Shown: positions 52,961-62,669, counted from the first letter of the stretch. The stretch is 64,000 bases of DNA from CAYPAV01 sp964408805 (GCA_964408805.1 CAYPAV010000010.1:62001-126000); one strand, 5' to 3'. Notes: generated by a model not told the origin, from the sequence alone. Made by a program: numbers and translations.

Positions 52961-55087
52961 GTGCATCTTCCCTCCCTGCTCAAGCCGTCCTCGGTCGCCG
53001 TGTTGGGCGCCTCCGACAACCCGTCGGTCGGCCGCGAGATGATCGAGACGTTGCAGGCGTTCGGCTTCGAGGGCCGGATATATCCGGTCAATCCCAAATA
53101 TGACGCGATCCTCAACCTTCGTTGTTACCCGAGCCTGACCGACCTGCCGGAGGCCCCGGACGTGGTCGCCTTCTGCATCGGCCCGTCGCGCATTCCGGAG
53201 AATTTCCGCCTGTTGCCGGAAATCGGCGCCAAGGCCGCGGTGATCTTCGGCGGCGGCTTCGCGGAAGCGGGGGAAGCGGGACGACAGGTCCAGGCCGAAC
53301 TGGTGGAGATCTGCGCCGAGGGCGATATCGCCCTTTGCGGCCCGAACTGCATGGGCATAATCAATCCCGGCGCGAAAAGCGCCACCTATCTGCAGGGCTC
53401 CGCCGACCCGTCGGCGATCGCCGGCAATGTCGGCCTGATCTCTCAGAGCGGCCAAGTCTGCATCAGCATGCTCGCCGACGTGCGCCGGTTCGGCTTCAGT
53501 CTCGTGACTTCGACCGGCAACGAGGCCGTGGTCAATGCGGCTGATGTCATGGAGTACATGATCGACCACGAAGAGACCGAGATCATCGCCTGCTTTACCG
53601 AAACCATCGCCGATCCGGAACGCTATGTCGCGGCCCTGGACCGGGCGGCGGGGAAGGGCATTCCGGTGGTCGTCCTCAAGGTCGGCAAGAACGAACGCAC
53701 CCAGGCGGCGATCGCCACCCATACCGGCGGATTGGCCGGCGACGCGCGGGTCTTCTCCGAGGTCCTTCGTGCGCACCGCGCCATCGAGGTCTCGGATTTC
53801 GACGAATTCGTCGAGGTCCTGGCCGCCTGCCAGGGGCGCCGCTGGCCGACGGGGCGCCGGATGAGCGTCGTTACAAGCTCGGGCGGCATGGCGGAATTGA
53901 TGCTCGATGTGACCCTGGCCGCCGGTATTCAATTGCCCGCACTTCCCGAGGCGGAAATGGCGACGGCGAGAGAGGTCATCGGCGATGTCTCCGGCGACGG
54001 CAATCCGCTCGATGCCTGGGGCAACGGGAACTTCCGGGTCAACATCCCGCACGGCCTGGCCGTCGTCGGCGCCACGCCCACCACCGATGCCGTCGTCCTT
54101 GCCTTCGACAACAACGACCAGGCCCCGATGGGCAAGATCGAGAACTATCTGGAACGGGTGACCCTGCTGGAGGAAGCGGACGCGAAGTCCGACAAGCCGC
54201 ATTTTCAATTGACGGTCCGGCAGGGCTTGCGGACCGAGGAACAGATCCGCCGCTTGACGGCGCTCCGGATTCCGATGTTGGTCGGCATCCGCCAGGGCCT
54301 CGGTGCCATCGACCGGCTCGGTGGCTGGGTGTCCTGGAAGGGCGAGGGGCGAGCGCCGGAACAGGTGATCGGTGATACCGACCTCGCCGACATCGGCTTG
54401 GCCGAACGAAAATCCATCAACGAGTATGACAGCAAGCGCCTGATGGCGCGGCTCGGCCTTCGCGTCACCGAGGAGCGTCTGGTGGAGACATCGGACGACG
54501 CGGTCCAAACGGCCGCCGAGATCGGCTATCCGGTGGTGCTGAAGGTGGTGTCCGACGAGATTCCCCATAAATCCGAACTCGGCCTGGTACTTGTCGGGCT
54601 GGCGGACGGGGTGGCGGTCGCGGCGGCCTGGGAGACATTGACGGCACGGATCGCGTCGCTGGAGACGGACGGGTTGGCGCCTGAAATCCTGGTGCAGGAG
54701 ATGGTATCGGAAGGCATTGAGGTCTTTGCCGGGGTGGCGCATACGCCTGGCTTCGGGCATGCGCTTGCCTTCGGGATCGGCGGGGTCGAGATCGAGGTGA
54801 ACCGCGACTTCGCGCTTCGCATGCTGCCGCTCCGCGAAGGCGATGCCGAGGCCATGATCGGCGAGATCCGGGGGGCGGCGTTGCTGGGCTCCGTTCGCGG
54901 CCGCCCGCCAGCAGATACCGCCAGCCTGGCGAAATGCCTCTATGCGCTATCCGACCTGATGGCGGGCGCGGGCTCGCGGATTGCCGAGATCGACCTCAAT
55001 CCGATCAAGGTTTTGCCGGAGGGGCAGGGATGCATCGTCGTCGACGCGCTGATCGTGCCGACGCAACAAGGAGGAGACGACACATGA
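52961..55087 (+). CDS. Acetate-CoA ligase family protein (ADP-forming acyl-CoA synthetase)
   Basis: 708 residues from GTG 52961 after GCGAGG. Domains in order: CoA-binding (LLKPSSVAVLGASDNPSVGRE), succinyl-CoA-synthetase-like (SQSGQVCISML, TSTGNEAVVNAADV), active-site His in ATHTGGLAGD near 260, then the ATP-grasp half (YDSKRLMARLGLRV, HKSELGLVLVGL) ending NPIKVLPEG. Both His sites are present (HTG and PHKSE). It makes acyl-CoA from acid, ATP and CoA with ADP release, or ATP from acyl-CoA. It overlaps the next crotonase gene by 4 bases, so they are coupled. Confidence 0.9.
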   Translation: MHLPSLLKPSSVAVLGASDNPSVGREMIETLQAFGFEGRIYPVNPKYDAILNLRCYPSLTDLPEAPDVVAFCIGPSRIPENFRLLPEIGAKAAVIFGGGFAEAGEAGRQVQAELVEICAEGDIALCGPNCMGIINPGAKSATYLQGSADPSAIAGNVGLISQSGQVCISMLADVRRFGFSLVTSTGNEAVVNAADVMEYMIDHEETEIIACFTETIADPERYVAALDRAAGKGIPVVVLKVGKNERTQAAIATHTGGLAGDARVFSEVLRAHRAIEVSDFDEFVEVLAACQGRRWPTGRRMSVVTSSGGMAELMLDVTLAAGIQLPALPEAEMATAREVIGDVSGDGNPLDAWGNGNFRVNIPHGLAVVGATPTTDAVVLAFDNNDQAPMGKIENYLERVTLLEEADAKSDKPHFQLTVRQGLRTEEQIRRLTALRIPMLVGIRQGLGAIDRLGGWVSWKGEGRAPEQVIGDTDLADIGLAERKSINEYDSKRLMARLGLRVTEERLVETSDDAVQTAAEIGYPVVLKVVSDEIPHKSELGLVLVGLADGVAVAAAWETLTARIASLETDGLAPEILVQEMVSEGIEVFAGVAHTPGFGHALAFGIGGVEIEVNRDFALRMLPLREGDAEAMIGEIRGAALLGSVRGRPPADTASLAKCLYALSDLMAGAGSRIAEIDLNPIKVLPEGQGCIVVDALIVPTQQGGDDT

Positions 55088-55911
55088 CCGAGGAATTGGT
55101 CCTCTATGAAATCGAAGACAATATCGCCATCGTCACGATGAACCGGCCGGAGAAGCTGAACGCGATCAGTCATGACTTGCGGAGCCGGGTGTCCGAGGCC
55201 CTGCTGATGGCCGATGCCGACGAATCGGTCAATGTCGTCATCCTGCGCTCTGCCGGGCGGAGCTTCTGTGTCGGCTACGATATCGACAACGACAGCCCCG
55301 AGCGCGAGGCCCGCCGGTATGACGCCCTCAAATGGCATGAGTCGCTGTCCGAGGATCTGAAATTCGAGATGATCCCCTGGAACATGCGCAAACCCGTGAT
55401 CGCCTCGGTGCAGGGGCATGCGCTCGGCGGCGGCTGCGAATTGACGATGTATTGCGACATCACCATCGCCGCCGACAACGCCTTGTTCGGAGAGCCGGAG
55501 ATCCATTTCTCCAATGTTGGCCCCGGCATCGTGATGCCGTGGATGGTCGGCTACAAGAAGGCGCGCGAACTTCTCTATCTAGGCGACATGATCGATGCCG
55601 AGACGGCGCTGGAGCTCGGCATGATCAACCGGGTCGTGCCGCTGGACGAGTTGGAGGAAAAGACCATGCGGTTTGCCCGCCGCCTGGCCTTGATCTCGCC
55701 CGAGGCACTGGAATTTTCCAAGCTGTCGATCAACCGGGGCGCCGATGCAGCGGGTTTCCACAGCGCGATGCAGGCGGGTCTCGACGTCCTGGCACCGCTC
55801 TATGCGGCGAAAACCGAGGTCGGTACTCAGTTTACCGAAATCCGCCAACGCGAAGGCCTCCGCGCCGCCCTAAAATGGCGCCGCGACCAGTTCGCGGAAT
55901 ACGAGGACTAG
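55084..55911 (+). CDS. Enoyl-CoA hydratase/isomerase family protein
   Basis: 275 residues, start MTEELVLYEIEDNIAIVTMN overlapping the ligase stop (ATGA). The crotonase fold shows MNRPEKLNAIS, SFCVGYDIDN, QGHALGGGCELTMYCDITIA (oxyanion loop) and EPEIHFSNVGPGIVMPWMVG. The paired Glu of classic hydratases is partly replaced (FGEPEI-H region), so hydratase, isomerase or another crotonase reaction is possible. It probably acts with the ligase on the same substrate. Confidence 0.9.
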   Translation: MTEELVLYEIEDNIAIVTMNRPEKLNAISHDLRSRVSEALLMADADESVNVVILRSAGRSFCVGYDIDNDSPEREARRYDALKWHESLSEDLKFEMIPWNMRKPVIASVQGHALGGGCELTMYCDITIAADNALFGEPEIHFSNVGPGIVMPWMVGYKKARELLYLGDMIDAETALELGMINRVVPLDELEEKTMRFARRLALISPEALEFSKLSINRGADAAGFHSAMQAGLDVLAPLYAAKTEVGTQFTEIRQREGLRAALKWRRDQFAEYED

Positions 55912-55937
55912 ATTTGGCCCGCTGAGGTCCGGAGGAT

Positions 55938-57044
55938 CTACTCCGCCGCTTCGAGCACCTCGGGGACCGGCAAGGGTGTGTCGCAGATTTCCGCCAGCGG
56001 CTTGCCGAAATGTGCTTCGATCATCGGCACGACCTTGGTCGCGAACTGCTCCATCGAGGCCATCGCCGCCTTGCTCGGCAGGTCGCCGACGGCGAAATAG
56101 ATGGTCATGTGGCGGGGGCCATAGAGTTCGATCTCGGCGCAGAGGCGTTCGGCAACCGTCTCGGGGTTGCCGACGACGGCGTTTTCGGCGATCTGCTCAA
56201 GCGACGGCTCATCCGAGGTGCCGACCTCCTCTACCATATAATCGTCGACCATCGTCTCCTGGCGGTGGCGCAATGAGTTGGCGATCCTTTTCTGGAACCG
56301 CGCGCCGCTGACATAGCGATCGAGGGTGGCCGGGTCGTCGCTGACGCAGACGAAGCGGAGCACGCCGAGCGGGACCGTCGCCGGGTCCTTGCCTTCATCG
56401 ATATAGCATTGCTCGACCTGATCGCGCATTTTTCGGATGCGATCGGCATTCTCGATCCCGCCGGAGATGAAGGGGATATAGCCGTCCCGGGCGCAGCGCC
56501 GGTGGCTGTTCGGATCGACGCCCGCGATCCAGATCGGCGGGCGCGGCAACTGTCGCGGTCGCACGTTGATTGCGGTTTGCGGCTGCTGGAAATGGTCGCC
56601 GTCGTAGCTGAATGTCGGTTGGCGTAGGCCAAGCTCGATCATGTCGAGCATCTCGTTGAAGACGACCTTGTTCTCCGAGATGTCGGCCCCCAGCCGTTCG
56701 AACTCGTAGGGCTGGTAGCCGCTGCCGACGCCGACATCGAGGCGCCCGCCCGAGAGCGAATCCACCAGTGCGATTTCCGCGATCACCCGGGCCGGTTCGT
56801 GCAGCGGCAGGATCAGCACGGCACTGCCGATTCGGATGCGCTTGGTCATCGCTGCGGCCTGCGCACAAAGGATCATCGGCGACGGGCAGAGGCTGTAATT
56901 CGAGAAATGGTGCTCGGCGAACCAGACCCGGCTGTAGCCCAGCTCCTCGGCGAGCCTTGTGTGTTCGAGCGCTTCCTCGATCACCAGATGCGGCGATTTG
57001 GAACGGTCGCGATGCTGTAGGAGATTGAAGACGCCGAAATCCAT
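55938..57044 (-). CDS. LLM class flavin-dependent oxidoreductase
   Basis: 368 residues, start MDFGVFNLLQHRDRSK. Typical LLM sequence: RVWFAEHHFSNYSLCPSP, IGSAVLILPLHEPARVIAE and RLDVGVGSGYQPYEFERLG. This group is FMN-dependent and often uses O2. It resembles the LLM at 12069 in the EHHF and LILPLH regions, so the two may be paralogues. It is convergent with the crotonase gene and 50 bases downstream of the ketopantoate reductase-like gene. Confidence 0.92.
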   Translation of the reverse strand: MDFGVFNLLQHRDRSKSPHLVIEEALEHTRLAEELGYSRVWFAEHHFSNYSLCPSPMILCAQAAAMTKRIRIGSAVLILPLHEPARVIAEIALVDSLSGGRLDVGVGSGYQPYEFERLGADISENKVVFNEMLDMIELGLRQPTFSYDGDHFQQPQTAINVRPRQLPRPPIWIAGVDPNSHRRCARDGYIPFISGGIENADRIRKMRDQVEQCYIDEGKDPATVPLGVLRFVCVSDDPATLDRYVSGARFQKRIANSLRHRQETMVDDYMVEEVGTSDEPSLEQIAENAVVGNPETVAERLCAEIELYGPRHMTIYFAVGDLPSKAAMASMEQFATKVVPMIEAHFGKPLAEICDTPLPVPEVLEAAE

Positions 57045-57094
57045 GGAATGCCTCTCGAGAACGGTAAGATCAATGCTACCGACTATGGTTCAAG

Positions 57095-58078
57095 CTATTC
57101 CGGCAACAACCCTCCCATTTGCGCACGCAGTTTCACGAGCGCCAGCACCGTATCTATCGTCGGCGTAGCGACGCCCGCGAGTTTGCCCATCTCGGCAGCA
57201 GCCCCCACGATCGGGTTGATCTCCATCATGCGATCGCGTTCCAGATCCTGCAGCATCGACGTCTTGTGGTCGGACGCACCATTACGGGTGTTTTCGATCC
57301 GCTTGTCGATCGATGCATTGGCCTCCGATCCGAGCGCCTTGCTGATAGCAATGACTTCCGCCATCACCCCGCGGAGAACGTCCTCGACACCGGCGTCGTT
57401 GACCATATCGCTCATGGCACCCATCGTCAGCGCGCTAATTGGATTATAAGCGGCGTTGCCCATAATCTTGACCCAGATGTCGCGGCGCAAATCCTCCCGC
57501 ACTTCGGCCTTGATTCCAGTCGCGCCGACGATTTCCTGGAAGCGTAGGCACCGATCAGACAGAGAGCGGTCCGGCTCGCCGATATAGTAGCGTCCTTGTC
57601 CGCCCGATTTCACGACGCCGGGTTCGATCACCTCGCTCGCGACATAGGTGATGCACCCGATCGCGCGTTCCGGTCCGATGCCGTTCCACTGCGTTCCCTG
57701 GGGATCGACCGATTTGATCTGATAGTTCTCGTGCGGCCCCTTCAGCTTGTAGAAATACCACCACGGCATGCCGTTCATCGCCGTCGCCACGGTGGTGTCG
57801 GGACCGAGCAAGGGCTGCATTGCATCGACGACACCCGGTGCCTGGTGTGATTTCAGGGACACCACGACATAGTCCTGCGGCCCTAGGGTCGACGGGTCGT
57901 CGGTTGCGCGGGGATGGGTGACGAATTCGTCGTCGCCCCTTATCAGCTTCAAGCCGTCGTCGCGGATCGCGTCCAGATGAGCTCCCCGGACGATCAGGCT
58001 GACATCAATGCCGTCGCGGCTGAGCAGCGCACCCAAATGGCCCCCGATGGCCCCGGCACCGTAAACGGTGATTTTCAT
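57095..58078 (-). CDS. Ketopantoate reductase family protein (PanE/ApbA-like), second copy
   Basis: 327 residues, start MKITVYGAGAIGGHLG at 58078. The NADPH motif GAGAIGGHLG and the region YVVVSLKSHQAPGV are as expected, and the C-terminal half has WVKIMGNAAYNPISALT with the catalytic Lys and KTSMLQDLERDRMMEINPIV. It reduces a 2-keto acid or oxidises its 2-hydroxy acid. It resembles the protein at 48797 in fold only; the tail KTSMLQD is of the longer ApbA subtype. It is divergent from the next crotonase. Confidence 0.9.
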   Translation of the reverse strand: MKITVYGAGAIGGHLGALLSRDGIDVSLIVRGAHLDAIRDDGLKLIRGDDEFVTHPRATDDPSTLGPQDYVVVSLKSHQAPGVVDAMQPLLGPDTTVATAMNGMPWWYFYKLKGPHENYQIKSVDPQGTQWNGIGPERAIGCITYVASEVIEPGVVKSGGQGRYYIGEPDRSLSDRCLRFQEIVGATGIKAEVREDLRRDIWVKIMGNAAYNPISALTMGAMSDMVNDAGVEDVLRGVMAEVIAISKALGSEANASIDKRIENTRNGASDHKTSMLQDLERDRMMEINPIVGAAAEMGKLAGVATPTIDTVLALVKLRAQMGGLLPE

Positions 58079-58231
58079 GAGCAGGGTTTTCCGAAAATTA
58101 TGATTTCTTTCGTCGTACTCCACTGCTAACGCCCAAGGGCACGGGCGTCAACACAGCTGACCGATTTGCCGGTCGGGAACGGGCGCCCTAATTTCAAGGA
58201 ACACCACCGGAATGCCGAAGGGGAGAATTCA

Positions 58232-59038
58232 ATGAGCACGGAGACCCAGACCGTATCCATCTTCGAGGTCGAGGACCATGTGGCCCGAATCACCCTCAAC
58301 CGGCCGGAGGCGATGAATTCCCTGAACCCGCAACTTCGCTGGGAACTCTCGCAGCATTTCGACGAGGTCGAAAGGAACGACGACATCTGGGTCGTCGTCG
58401 TCACCGGGGTGGGCGACCGGGCGTTCTCGGCCGGGGCGGATTTGAAGCACAGGGCGCGCGAGCGCGATGCGGACGAGGCCCAGCGCGCGCATTGGCAAAA
58501 GCTCACCGACGAGACCAAGAGCCTGATCGAGCGGTGGCACTTTCCAAAGCCGATCATCGCCCGCGTTAACGGCTATGCGTTGGGTGGCGGTCTCGAGCAG
58601 GCCCTGGCCTGCGACATCATCGTCGCAGCCGACCATGCCGAGTTCGGCCTGCCGGAGCCGCGGCGGGGGCTTATGGCGGGATCCGCCGGGGTTCATCGAT
58701 TGCCGCGCCAAATCGGGCTGAAGGCGGCGATGGGTTACATGCTGACCGGGCGCCATATGTCGGCGGAACGGGCCTATCAGCTGGGGCTGGTCAATCAGGT
58801 CGTGCCGCGGGATCAATTGGATGACGCGGTGGCGGAATGGGTCGCGGATATTCTCCGTTGCGCGCCCTTGGCGGTTCGCGCGACCAAGGAGGCGGCGATG
58901 CGCGGTTTGGATTATCCGCTGGCACAGGCCTATTACACCGCCTACGAGGCCGATCGCCGCCGCCAACATTCGGACGACGCCTTGGAGGGGCCCCGCGCCT
59001 TCTCGGAGAAACGGGCCCCTCGCTGGACGGGTCGCTAA
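58232..59038 (+). CDS. Enoyl-CoA hydratase-related protein
   Basis: 268 residues, start MSTETQTVSIFEVEDH after AAGGGGAG. The crotonase motifs are TLNRPEAMNSLN, AFSAGADLKH, VNGYALGGGLEQALACDII and the hydratase Glu region GLPEPRRGLMAG. It differs from the protein at 55084 and is likely a distinct acyl-CoA hydratase. Its stop overlaps the LOG-family gene stop by 4 bases. Confidence 0.92.
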   Translation: MSTETQTVSIFEVEDHVARITLNRPEAMNSLNPQLRWELSQHFDEVERNDDIWVVVVTGVGDRAFSAGADLKHRARERDADEAQRAHWQKLTDETKSLIERWHFPKPIIARVNGYALGGGLEQALACDIIVAADHAEFGLPEPRRGLMAGSAGVHRLPRQIGLKAAMGYMLTGRHMSAERAYQLGLVNQVVPRDQLDDAVAEWVADILRCAPLAVRATKEAAMRGLDYPLAQAYYTAYEADRRRQHSDDALEGPRAFSEKRAPRWTGR

Positions 59039-59859
59039 CCGGCGGTATCCGGCCAATCGTAGTGGTCGCGAATGCGCCGCCAGGCGTCTTCGGCCGTTTC
59101 CACATACTCGAAGAGGTCGAGATCTTCCGGCGAGATGACGCCGGCCTCGGCCATCGCCTCGAAGTCGACGATCCGCCGCCAGAAGGATTCACCGAAGAGC
59201 AGGATCGGGATCGGCTCGATCTTGCCGGTCTGGATCAGGGTCAGGGTCTCGAACAACTCGTCCATCGTCCCGAAGCCGCCGGGAAAGGCGACCATCGCGC
59301 GGGCCCGCATCAGGAAGTGCATCTTGCGAATGGCGAAATAGTGAAACTGGAAGGAAAGACCCGGCGTGATGTAGGGGTTGGGTTCCTGCTCGTGGGGTAG
59401 GGTGATGTTGAGGCCGATGCTGAGCGCGCCCGCATCGTCGGCGCCCTGGTTCGCCGCCTCCATGATCCCGGAACCGCCGCCCGTTACGACGACATGATTT
59501 CGGCGATCGTCGGACTGGCTTGATTCCGATACGATCCGGGCGAACTTCCGCGCCTCGGCATAGAAGGGGCCGAGGGGAGCCGCATCGTCGTCGCCCGCGG
59601 CGTCCTTGGCGCGGGCACTGCCGAAGACGACAATCGTCGAGTCGATATTGCGTTCGGCAAGTTCCAGTTCCGGTTTCATCAGCTCGAGCTGAAGGCGCAC
59701 CCCGCGCATCTCGTCGCGGACCATGAAATCAGGGTCGTCATAGGCCAGCCGATAGGTCGGCGAGCGCGTCTGCGGCGTCTCGACGCAATGGATGGCGTCT
59801 TCGCGGCCTTGGCGCGCGGTCGGATAGCTTTTGGCGAGCAGCAGATCGTCGGGCGTCAT
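59035..59859 (-). CDS. TIGR00730/LOG family Rossmann-fold protein
   Basis: 274 residues. The family motif PGGFGTMDELFE (PGGxGTxxE) and VVTGGGSGIMEAANQGA are clear. LOG-family enzymes act on cytokinin riboside monophosphates or other nucleoside monophosphates; some bacterial members were misannotated as lysine decarboxylases. The N-terminal ~65 residues precede the core. It is convergent with the crotonase gene. Confidence 0.93.
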   Translation of the reverse strand: MTPDDLLLAKSYPTARQGREDAIHCVETPQTRSPTYRLAYDDPDFMVRDEMRGVRLQLELMKPELELAERNIDSTIVVFGSARAKDAAGDDDAAPLGPFYAEARKFARIVSESSQSDDRRNHVVVTGGGSGIMEAANQGADDAGALSIGLNITLPHEQEPNPYITPGLSFQFHYFAIRKMHFLMRARAMVAFPGGFGTMDELFETLTLIQTGKIEPIPILLFGESFWRRIVDFEAMAEAGVISPEDLDLFEYVETAEDAWRRIRDHYDWPDTAG

Positions 59860-59939
59860 CCCTCATCGCTCCTGAATTGGAAATAGCGTCGATCAAGAGT
59901 GCGCTGGAGGGCGCGCGGATGCAATCCGCGACGGCCGGG

Positions 59940-60290
59940 TCAGGCGCGGCCGTAGCGCTTGAGGAATTCGATGTGTTTTCGCCTGTAGTTAGTGAATCGT
60001 ATCAGGTCGACCAGGCCCGCCAAGAAGAGATGGAAGCATATGCCGAACATCACGAAGAATAGCAGGCCAAATGCCACGCCAATCCATTCGCGAATACCCA
60101 GCTGATCGCCAATTGCCAATCCGATTGCGAAACAACCGCCGTACACAACAGGTAAAACGAACGACCAGATGAGTTGACGTTTTGCGGCCAGAATACGTCG
60201 CTCGATGTAGCGTCTTTCGTGCTTTGACAGCGTCAAGCGAAGCGGCTCGTCGACGATCGCGTTGCGGGGCTTGGCCGACTTGTACCGCAT
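59940..60290 (-). CDS. Hypothetical membrane protein
   Basis: 116 residues from ATG 60290 (MRYKSAKPRNAIVDEPLRL). Two hydrophobic helices (WSFVLPVVYGGCFAIGLAIG and WIGVAFGLLFFVMFGICFHLF) sit between basic flanks, with KHERRYIERRILAAKRQ upstream. The end is RYGRA. No family was recognised. The longer frame upstream to 60842 overlaps the next gene and is unlikely to be coding. Confidence 0.65.
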   Translation of the reverse strand: MRYKSAKPRNAIVDEPLRLTLSKHERRYIERRILAAKRQLIWSFVLPVVYGGCFAIGLAIGDQLGIREWIGVAFGLLFFVMFGICFHLFLAGLVDLIRFTNYRRKHIEFLKRYGRA

Positions 60291-60328
60291 CGCGGCGCCT
60301 TTCAAGAAAAACGATCTGCGCGGTGTTG

Positions 60329-60928
60329 CTAATCCGGCAATGCGCTCGTCGAAGGAGCGATGATGGCGAACCGGTCGGAGAGTTCGGCTAGCGCCGTCTC
60401 GTGGAGCTGGGCGGCGGCGATGGTCCCGCCGCCGGGCAGCGGCAGGTCGCGGGTCGCGACCGCATCGGCCACGACGGTGGAGCGGTAGCCCCGGTCGAGC
60501 GCGTTCCGCGCTGTCGAACTGACGCACATATGGGTCATGAAGCCGGCGAAGATCACTTCTTTTCGCCCCGCCGCCTCCAGCACCTCGGCCAAGTCGGTGC
60601 CGGTGAAGGCGTTTGGCAAGGTCTTGCGGAGGATGGGCTCCTCGCCCTCCGGTGCCGCCTGGGCCGCGATTTGGCCGCCATGTCCTTCGACATCGAACAA
60701 TCCGCCCGGCTGGCCGTGATGCTGAATATGGAAAATCGGCGTGTTCGCGGCGCGAGCGCGTGCCAGGAGCTTGGCGACCTCGTCGAGGGCCTCGGCGCAG
60801 CCGTGAAGCGGCAGCTTGCCATCGACATATTCGAGCTGGCAATCGATCAGCACCAGCGATGCCGCCGAGAGCGCACTTGGCGTCATGTCGGCGCCGGCCA
60901 TTTGCATCAGTGTTTTAGGATCCGTCAT
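60329..60928 (-). CDS. Isochorismatase-family cysteine hydrolase
   Basis: 199 residues, ATG 60928 after GGAGGA. The catalytic triad of this family is visible: Asp in LVLIDCQLEY near 29, Lys in ILRKTLPNAF near 106 and Cys in MTHMCVSST near 137. Members cleave amides or enol ethers such as nicotinamide or isochorismate. It follows the HlyD gene by 49 bases in the position where a partner permease would be expected. Confidence 0.92.
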   Translation of the reverse strand: MTDPKTLMQMAGADMTPSALSAASLVLIDCQLEYVDGKLPLHGCAEALDEVAKLLARARAANTPIFHIQHHGQPGGLFDVEGHGGQIAAQAAPEGEEPILRKTLPNAFTGTDLAEVLEAAGRKEVIFAGFMTHMCVSSTARNALDRGYRSTVVADAVATRDLPLPGGGTIAAAQLHETALAELSDRFAIIAPSTSALPD

Positions 60929-60977
60929 CTCGCGTCCTCCCCCGATTTCATCCGAGGCCGGACGCCGCCCGGCCCAA

Positions 60978-62129
60978 TCAGCGCTCGCCGTTGCGTACCC
61001 AGGCAAGCGCATCCTTGATAAAACTGGGAAGTTTGCGTTCGTGCAAGGTGTCGATTTCGACGACGACGCTCATACCCGCCCGGAGCTGCGGCGCATAGGC
61101 GCTGTCGAGCAGGCTGAGTTTGACCGGGATGCGCTGCACAACCTTGACCCAATTGCCGGTCGCGTTTTGCGGCGGCAGTAGCGAGAACTCCGCCCCCGTC
61201 GCCATGGAGATGCTGCCGACCCGCGCGCGCCAGAGGAGATCGGGATAGCTGTCCACCTTCACGGTGGCGAACTGACCCACCTGGACGTTAGTGAGGTCCG
61301 TCTCCTTCAAATTCGCCTCGACCCAGATCTGGTCGGTCGCCACGACCGAGAAGATCGGCGTTCCTGCCTTCACGAACTCACCCGGTTCGAGGGAGATGTT
61401 GGTCACGACGCCCGTTTCCGGCGCGCGGATCACGGTCCAACTCAATTCGAGCGCCGCCCGCGCCCGTTCGGCGCGGGCTTCCATCACGCGCGGATGGCGA
61501 TTGGTCGGCAGTTTCGTGTCGCCGCCAAGACGGGCCAAGGCCCGCGAGATTTCCTGACGGATCGCCAAGATACGCTGCTTCGCATTGTTGACGTTCTGCC
61601 GCGCTTCGTCGAGACGGGCCTGGGAGACGACGCCCCGCTTCTTCAATTTCTGCTGTCGTCCGTATTCGTTCTTCAGATAGTCGATGTCGCTCCGCAGGAC
61701 ATTCAGCTCCGCGATCTTCTGACGATAGATCGCGCGAAGCTCGTTTATTTCCTGCTTGGTGGCGGCGAGTTTCGCTTCCGTCCGATCAAGGGTGATCTGA
61801 TAGGGTTCCGCGTTCAGCCGGAACAGAATGGCACCCATTTCGACGTCGTCATTTTCCCCTACCAGAACTGCCGTCACCCGGCCCGGTACATTGGTGCTGA
61901 TGGCGATCTTATCCGCCTTTACGTAGGCGTTTTCCGTCGAAATGATGCGACCGCCGGAGATATAGAAATACCCGCCGGCGACAAGGACCGCGGCCGGCCC
62001 CAGGATCATCAACGTAAGGCGCAGCAAGTTGCGCAGCCGGCGGCGGCGAGGCCGGGCCGGCGAATATTCGGGCCGAGTCTCCTCGGTCTCCGTAGTCTCT
62101 TCCGTTTCTTCTTGGTTTTCTTCACTCAT
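60978..62129 (-). CDS. HlyD/EmrA family membrane fusion protein
   Basis: 383 residues. An acidic N-terminus (EENQEETEETTETEE) and an Arg-rich stretch precede one membrane helix (LTLMILGPAAVLVAGGYFYI), then a lipoyl/beta-barrel and long alpha-hairpin layout (NAYVKADKIAISTNVPG, TVIRAPETGVVTNI). This is the EmrA type used with an MFS or ABC exporter and TolC. It follows marR with no gap. No EmrB-like permease is downstream: the next gene is a hydrolase. Confidence 0.92.
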   Translation of the reverse strand: MSEENQEETEETTETEETRPEYSPARPRRRRLRNLLRLTLMILGPAAVLVAGGYFYISGGRIISTENAYVKADKIAISTNVPGRVTAVLVGENDDVEMGAILFRLNAEPYQITLDRTEAKLAATKQEINELRAIYRQKIAELNVLRSDIDYLKNEYGRQQKLKKRGVVSQARLDEARQNVNNAKQRILAIRQEISRALARLGGDTKLPTNRHPRVMEARAERARAALELSWTVIRAPETGVVTNISLEPGEFVKAGTPIFSVVATDQIWVEANLKETDLTNVQVGQFATVKVDSYPDLLWRARVGSISMATGAEFSLLPPQNATGNWVKVVQRIPVKLSLLDSAYAPQLRAGMSVVVEIDTLHERKLPSFIKDALAWVRNGER

Positions 62130-62636
62130 TCAATCGGCCGCTCCCACGGCGAGTTGCGCTTCATTCTCGGCGGTCACCTCGGTTGCGTCCGCCTCTATGA
62201 GATTGGACTTGATCTTCATCAGGTTATTGATCAGCCGGGTGCGGTCCGTCGCCGAAAATCCGGCCAGCGCGGTCTCCCGGGTTTCGATCAGGACGGCCGC
62301 CAACTGGTCCAGGATGGGGCGCGATTTGTCGTCGAGGAATAGGCGCCAAGCGCGCCGGTCCGTCGGATCCCGCCGCCGTTCCACCCATCCGCTTTCCTCG
62401 AGCCGATCGATGTGGCGGCTAAGCGTTACGTCCTCGACCTCCAAGAGCGCGGCCAATTCACCCTGCCGGGCGCCTTCATGCCGGCGCATGAACATCATGA
62501 CCCGCCACTGTGCCCGCGTCAGGCCCAGATCCCGCGCCTTGCGGTCGAAACGATTGCGCATTTGACGGGAGACGTCATTGACGAGAAAGCCCAAATTACG
62601 GTCCAGGTCCTCATCGAATTTATCAGTTTCGATCAT
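62130..62636 (-). CDS. MarR family transcriptional regulator
   Basis: 168 residues. The winged-helix core shows RAQWRVMMFMRRHEGARQGELAALLEVEDVTLSRHIDRLEESG, with the wing VERRRDPTDRRAWRLFL. It is directly upstream of the HlyD gene, and a palindrome with TATAAT (62657-62669) lies 21-33 bases before its start, so it likely represses itself and the efflux pair. MarR ligands are often phenolic acids. The longer C-terminus after the wing is normal. Confidence 0.93.
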   Translation of the reverse strand: MIETDKFDEDLDRNLGFLVNDVSRQMRNRFDRKARDLGLTRAQWRVMMFMRRHEGARQGELAALLEVEDVTLSRHIDRLEESGWVERRRDPTDRRAWRLFLDDKSRPILDQLAAVLIETRETALAGFSATDRTRLINNLMKIKSNLIEADATEVTAENEAQLAVGAAD

Positions 62637-62656
62637 GATCTAATTTTATTGTGCTA

Positions 62657-62669
62657 GCTTATTATAAGC
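62657..62669 (-). promoter_or_regulatory. MarR operator and promoter candidate
   Basis: A perfect GCTTA-N3-TAAGC palindrome whose minus-strand reading contains TATAAT as a -10 box, just upstream of marR. A MarR dimer here would block RNA polymerase. The -35 region is not well defined. Confidence 0.6.
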
